Assembly: GCA_030040295.1 (NCBI GenBank)
Contig: JASHTZ010000260.1
Coordinates: 1 to 6,165, forward strand
Direction of reading: 5' to 3'
DNA length: 6,165 nt
Source: Terriglobia bacterium
GTDB taxonomy: Bacteria; Acidobacteriota; Terriglobia; UBA7540
Part shown: one piece after another, positions 5,775 to 6,165 of the stretch
How the letters are laid out: each line of letters begins with the position of its first letter
How positions within the stretch are numbered: the first letter of the stretch is position 1
Notes under the pieces: generated by a model
Databases searched by the model: none
Seen by the model: only the letters and a program-made list of their open reading frames with translations
Told to the model about the DNA's origin: nothing
Program-made: the position numbers and the translations under genes

Positions 5775-5783
5775 AATATAGCA
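5775..5783 (-). promoter_or_regulatory. Extended -10 promoter of the glycosyltransferase; mRNA may be leaderless
   Basis: The minus strand reads TGCTATATT, followed by only CTTCCCCA before the ATG at 5766. Initiation six to eight bases after the -10 box would place the 5' end at or within two bases of the start codon. The absence of any purine-rich ribosome binding site fits a leaderless message. No -35 box is seen at 16-18 bp. Confidence 0.4.
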
Positions 5784-5849
5784 GAAGTTGAGTTGTTCGG
5801 CCCTATTTCAATGGCCTGCGGATGCCCATCCGGAAACAACATTTCGTGT

Positions 5850-5865
5850 AACCCGTCACCGGGTT
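5850..5865. repeat. Short perfect hairpin
   Basis: AACCCG-TCAC-CGGGTT gives a 6-bp stem and a 4-nt loop. No T-run follows on the minus strand, so it is a weak terminator candidate for acetate kinase at best. Confidence 0.35.
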
Positions 5866-5934
5866 CATAGCATCGACCGTCAGCACTCCCAGCACTCGTC
5901 CTTACGATTGTTCGGTGAAGTACGCCAGGTAATA

Positions 5935-5969
5935 GGGATACGGGTTACGGGACACGGGATACGGGAATC
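5935..5969 (+). repeat. Tandem heptamer repeat array (left arm)
   Basis: Five consecutive 7-bp units: GGGATAC, GGGTTAC, GGGACAC, GGGATAC, GGGAATC. The first three bases are constant in all and the unit length is exact. It faces an inverted array at 6025-6052. Positions 5940-5957 can pair with 6037-6054 (18 positions, two mismatches). Confidence 0.8.
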
Positions 5970-6024
5970 GCGATCGGGACTCGCGCCGGGGAGAATTTGA
6001 GCTTATTAATCTGGGATACCTACC

Positions 6025-6052
6025 TTATCCCTTAATCCGTGTCCCGTCTCCC
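6025..6052 (-). repeat. Tandem heptamer repeat array (right arm, inverted)
   Basis: Read on the minus strand: GGGAGAC, GGGACAC, GGATTAA, GGGATAA, i.e. the same 7-bp family as the left array but in opposite orientation. It overlaps the 3' end of acetate kinase: the last codons (NGRRDTD and stop) are encoded by repeat units. A further forward unit GGGATAC lies at 6013-6019 and can form a 6-bp hairpin with 6026-6031. Confidence 0.75.
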
Positions 6053-6165
6053 GTTCTTTTCACTCACCGCCTGAAAAGTGTCGCGAGCGATCAGGAGTTC
6101 CTCGTTCGTGGGAATCACCATCACGCGCACGCGGCTGCCGTCGGAGGAAATTTTGCCCTCCCTGC
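6032..6165 (-). CDS. ackA: Acetate kinase, C-terminal end (truncated by window edge)
   Basis: Only the last 43 codons and the TAA stop are in the window; the gene enters from the right edge with two bases of a split codon. Acetate kinase interconverts acetate + ATP and acetyl phosphate + ADP in the cytoplasm, usually paired with phosphotransacetylase. The peptide contains KISSDGSRVRVMVIPTNEEL followed by LIARDTFQAV. 'V.VIPTNEEL.IA.D' is the strongly conserved C-terminus of AckA proteins (about 400 aa when full length). After the expected end near QAV, about ten extra residues (SEKNGRRDTD) follow; the last seven are encoded by GGGAGAC/GGGACAC repeat units, so the tail is probably not functional protein. 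The nearest downstream gene is the glycosyltransferase, 265 nt away. Confidence 0.9.
   Translation of the reverse strand, partial: REGKISSDGSRVRVMVIPTNEELLIARDTFQAVSEKNGRRDTD

Larger units (their letters stand above)
5767..6031. other. Intergenic region rich in inverted and tandem repeats
   Basis: 265 nt between the acetate kinase and glycosyltransferase genes, both on the minus strand. No coding frame looks real. It holds an extended -10 box next to the glycosyltransferase, a 5-6 bp palindrome CGGATGCCCATCCG (5819-5832), a hairpin AACCCG-TCAC-CGGGTT (5850-5865), and the heptamer repeat arrays entered separately. Confidence 0.6.

Noticed and set aside
5104..5781. A 225-codon open frame on the plus strand
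   Set aside because: Antisense to the glycosyltransferase, which has every expected motif in order.
5935..6052. CRISPR-like array
   Set aside because: Units are 7 bp with no spacers and occur in both orientations; this is a short tandem/inverted repeat, not a CRISPR.

Overview
The window reads as a chromosomal segment of a GC-rich, Gram-negative-type bacterium, most likely an acidobacterium. The basis for that guess is inference: a Ser/Thr kinase with an N-terminal CPxC...CPADG zinc-ribbon-like segment, an exported PEGA-domain protein beginning with an 'LTKQDVIDLL' module, a secreted WD40 propeller, and GGGATAC-type heptamer repeats between genes. No rRNA, tRNA or CRISPR is visible.

Layout from left to right. 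Positions 1-466 are the 5' part of a group II intron on the minus strand. It holds the RNA domains upstream of the ORF and the first 20 codons of the intron-encoded reverse transcriptase/maturase, and it runs off the left edge. Positions 467-636 are a short flank with the promoter and ribosome binding site of the next gene. A plus-strand gene (637-1728) encodes an exported seven-bladed WD40 propeller. It converges on a run of minus-strand genes. Read in the direction of transcription (right to left) these are: the 3' end of acetate kinase (ackA, 6165-6032), a 265-nt spacer with inverted heptamer repeat arrays, a family 2 glycosyltransferase of the dolichyl-phosphate glucosyltransferase (ALG5-like) type (5766-5005), a 66-aa CHH/CxxC putative metal-binding protein (4937-4737), a membrane-anchored Ser/Thr protein kinase with an extracytoplasmic TPR (4628-2895), and an exported PEGA-domain protein (2797-1760).

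The kinase and the PEGA protein look like one functional pair. PEGA domains are often fused to the outer part of bacterial Ser/Thr kinases; here the PEGA domain sits in a separate, exported protein encoded 97 nt downstream. That gap contains a near-consensus sigma70 promoter (TTGACG, 17 bp, TATAAA), so the PEGA gene can be expressed without the kinase. The WD40 protein is also predicted to be exported and may act in the same compartment, but nothing in the sequence ties it directly to the pair. The glycosyltransferase, the 66-aa protein and ackA have separate jobs; the glycosyltransferase and the kinase each have a candidate extended -10 promoter.

The most distinctive points are the antisense group II intron just upstream of the WD40 promoter, the inverted GGGAnAC heptamer arrays that appear to have supplied the last codons of AckA, and the split kinase/PEGA arrangement with an uncharacterised C-terminal domain.
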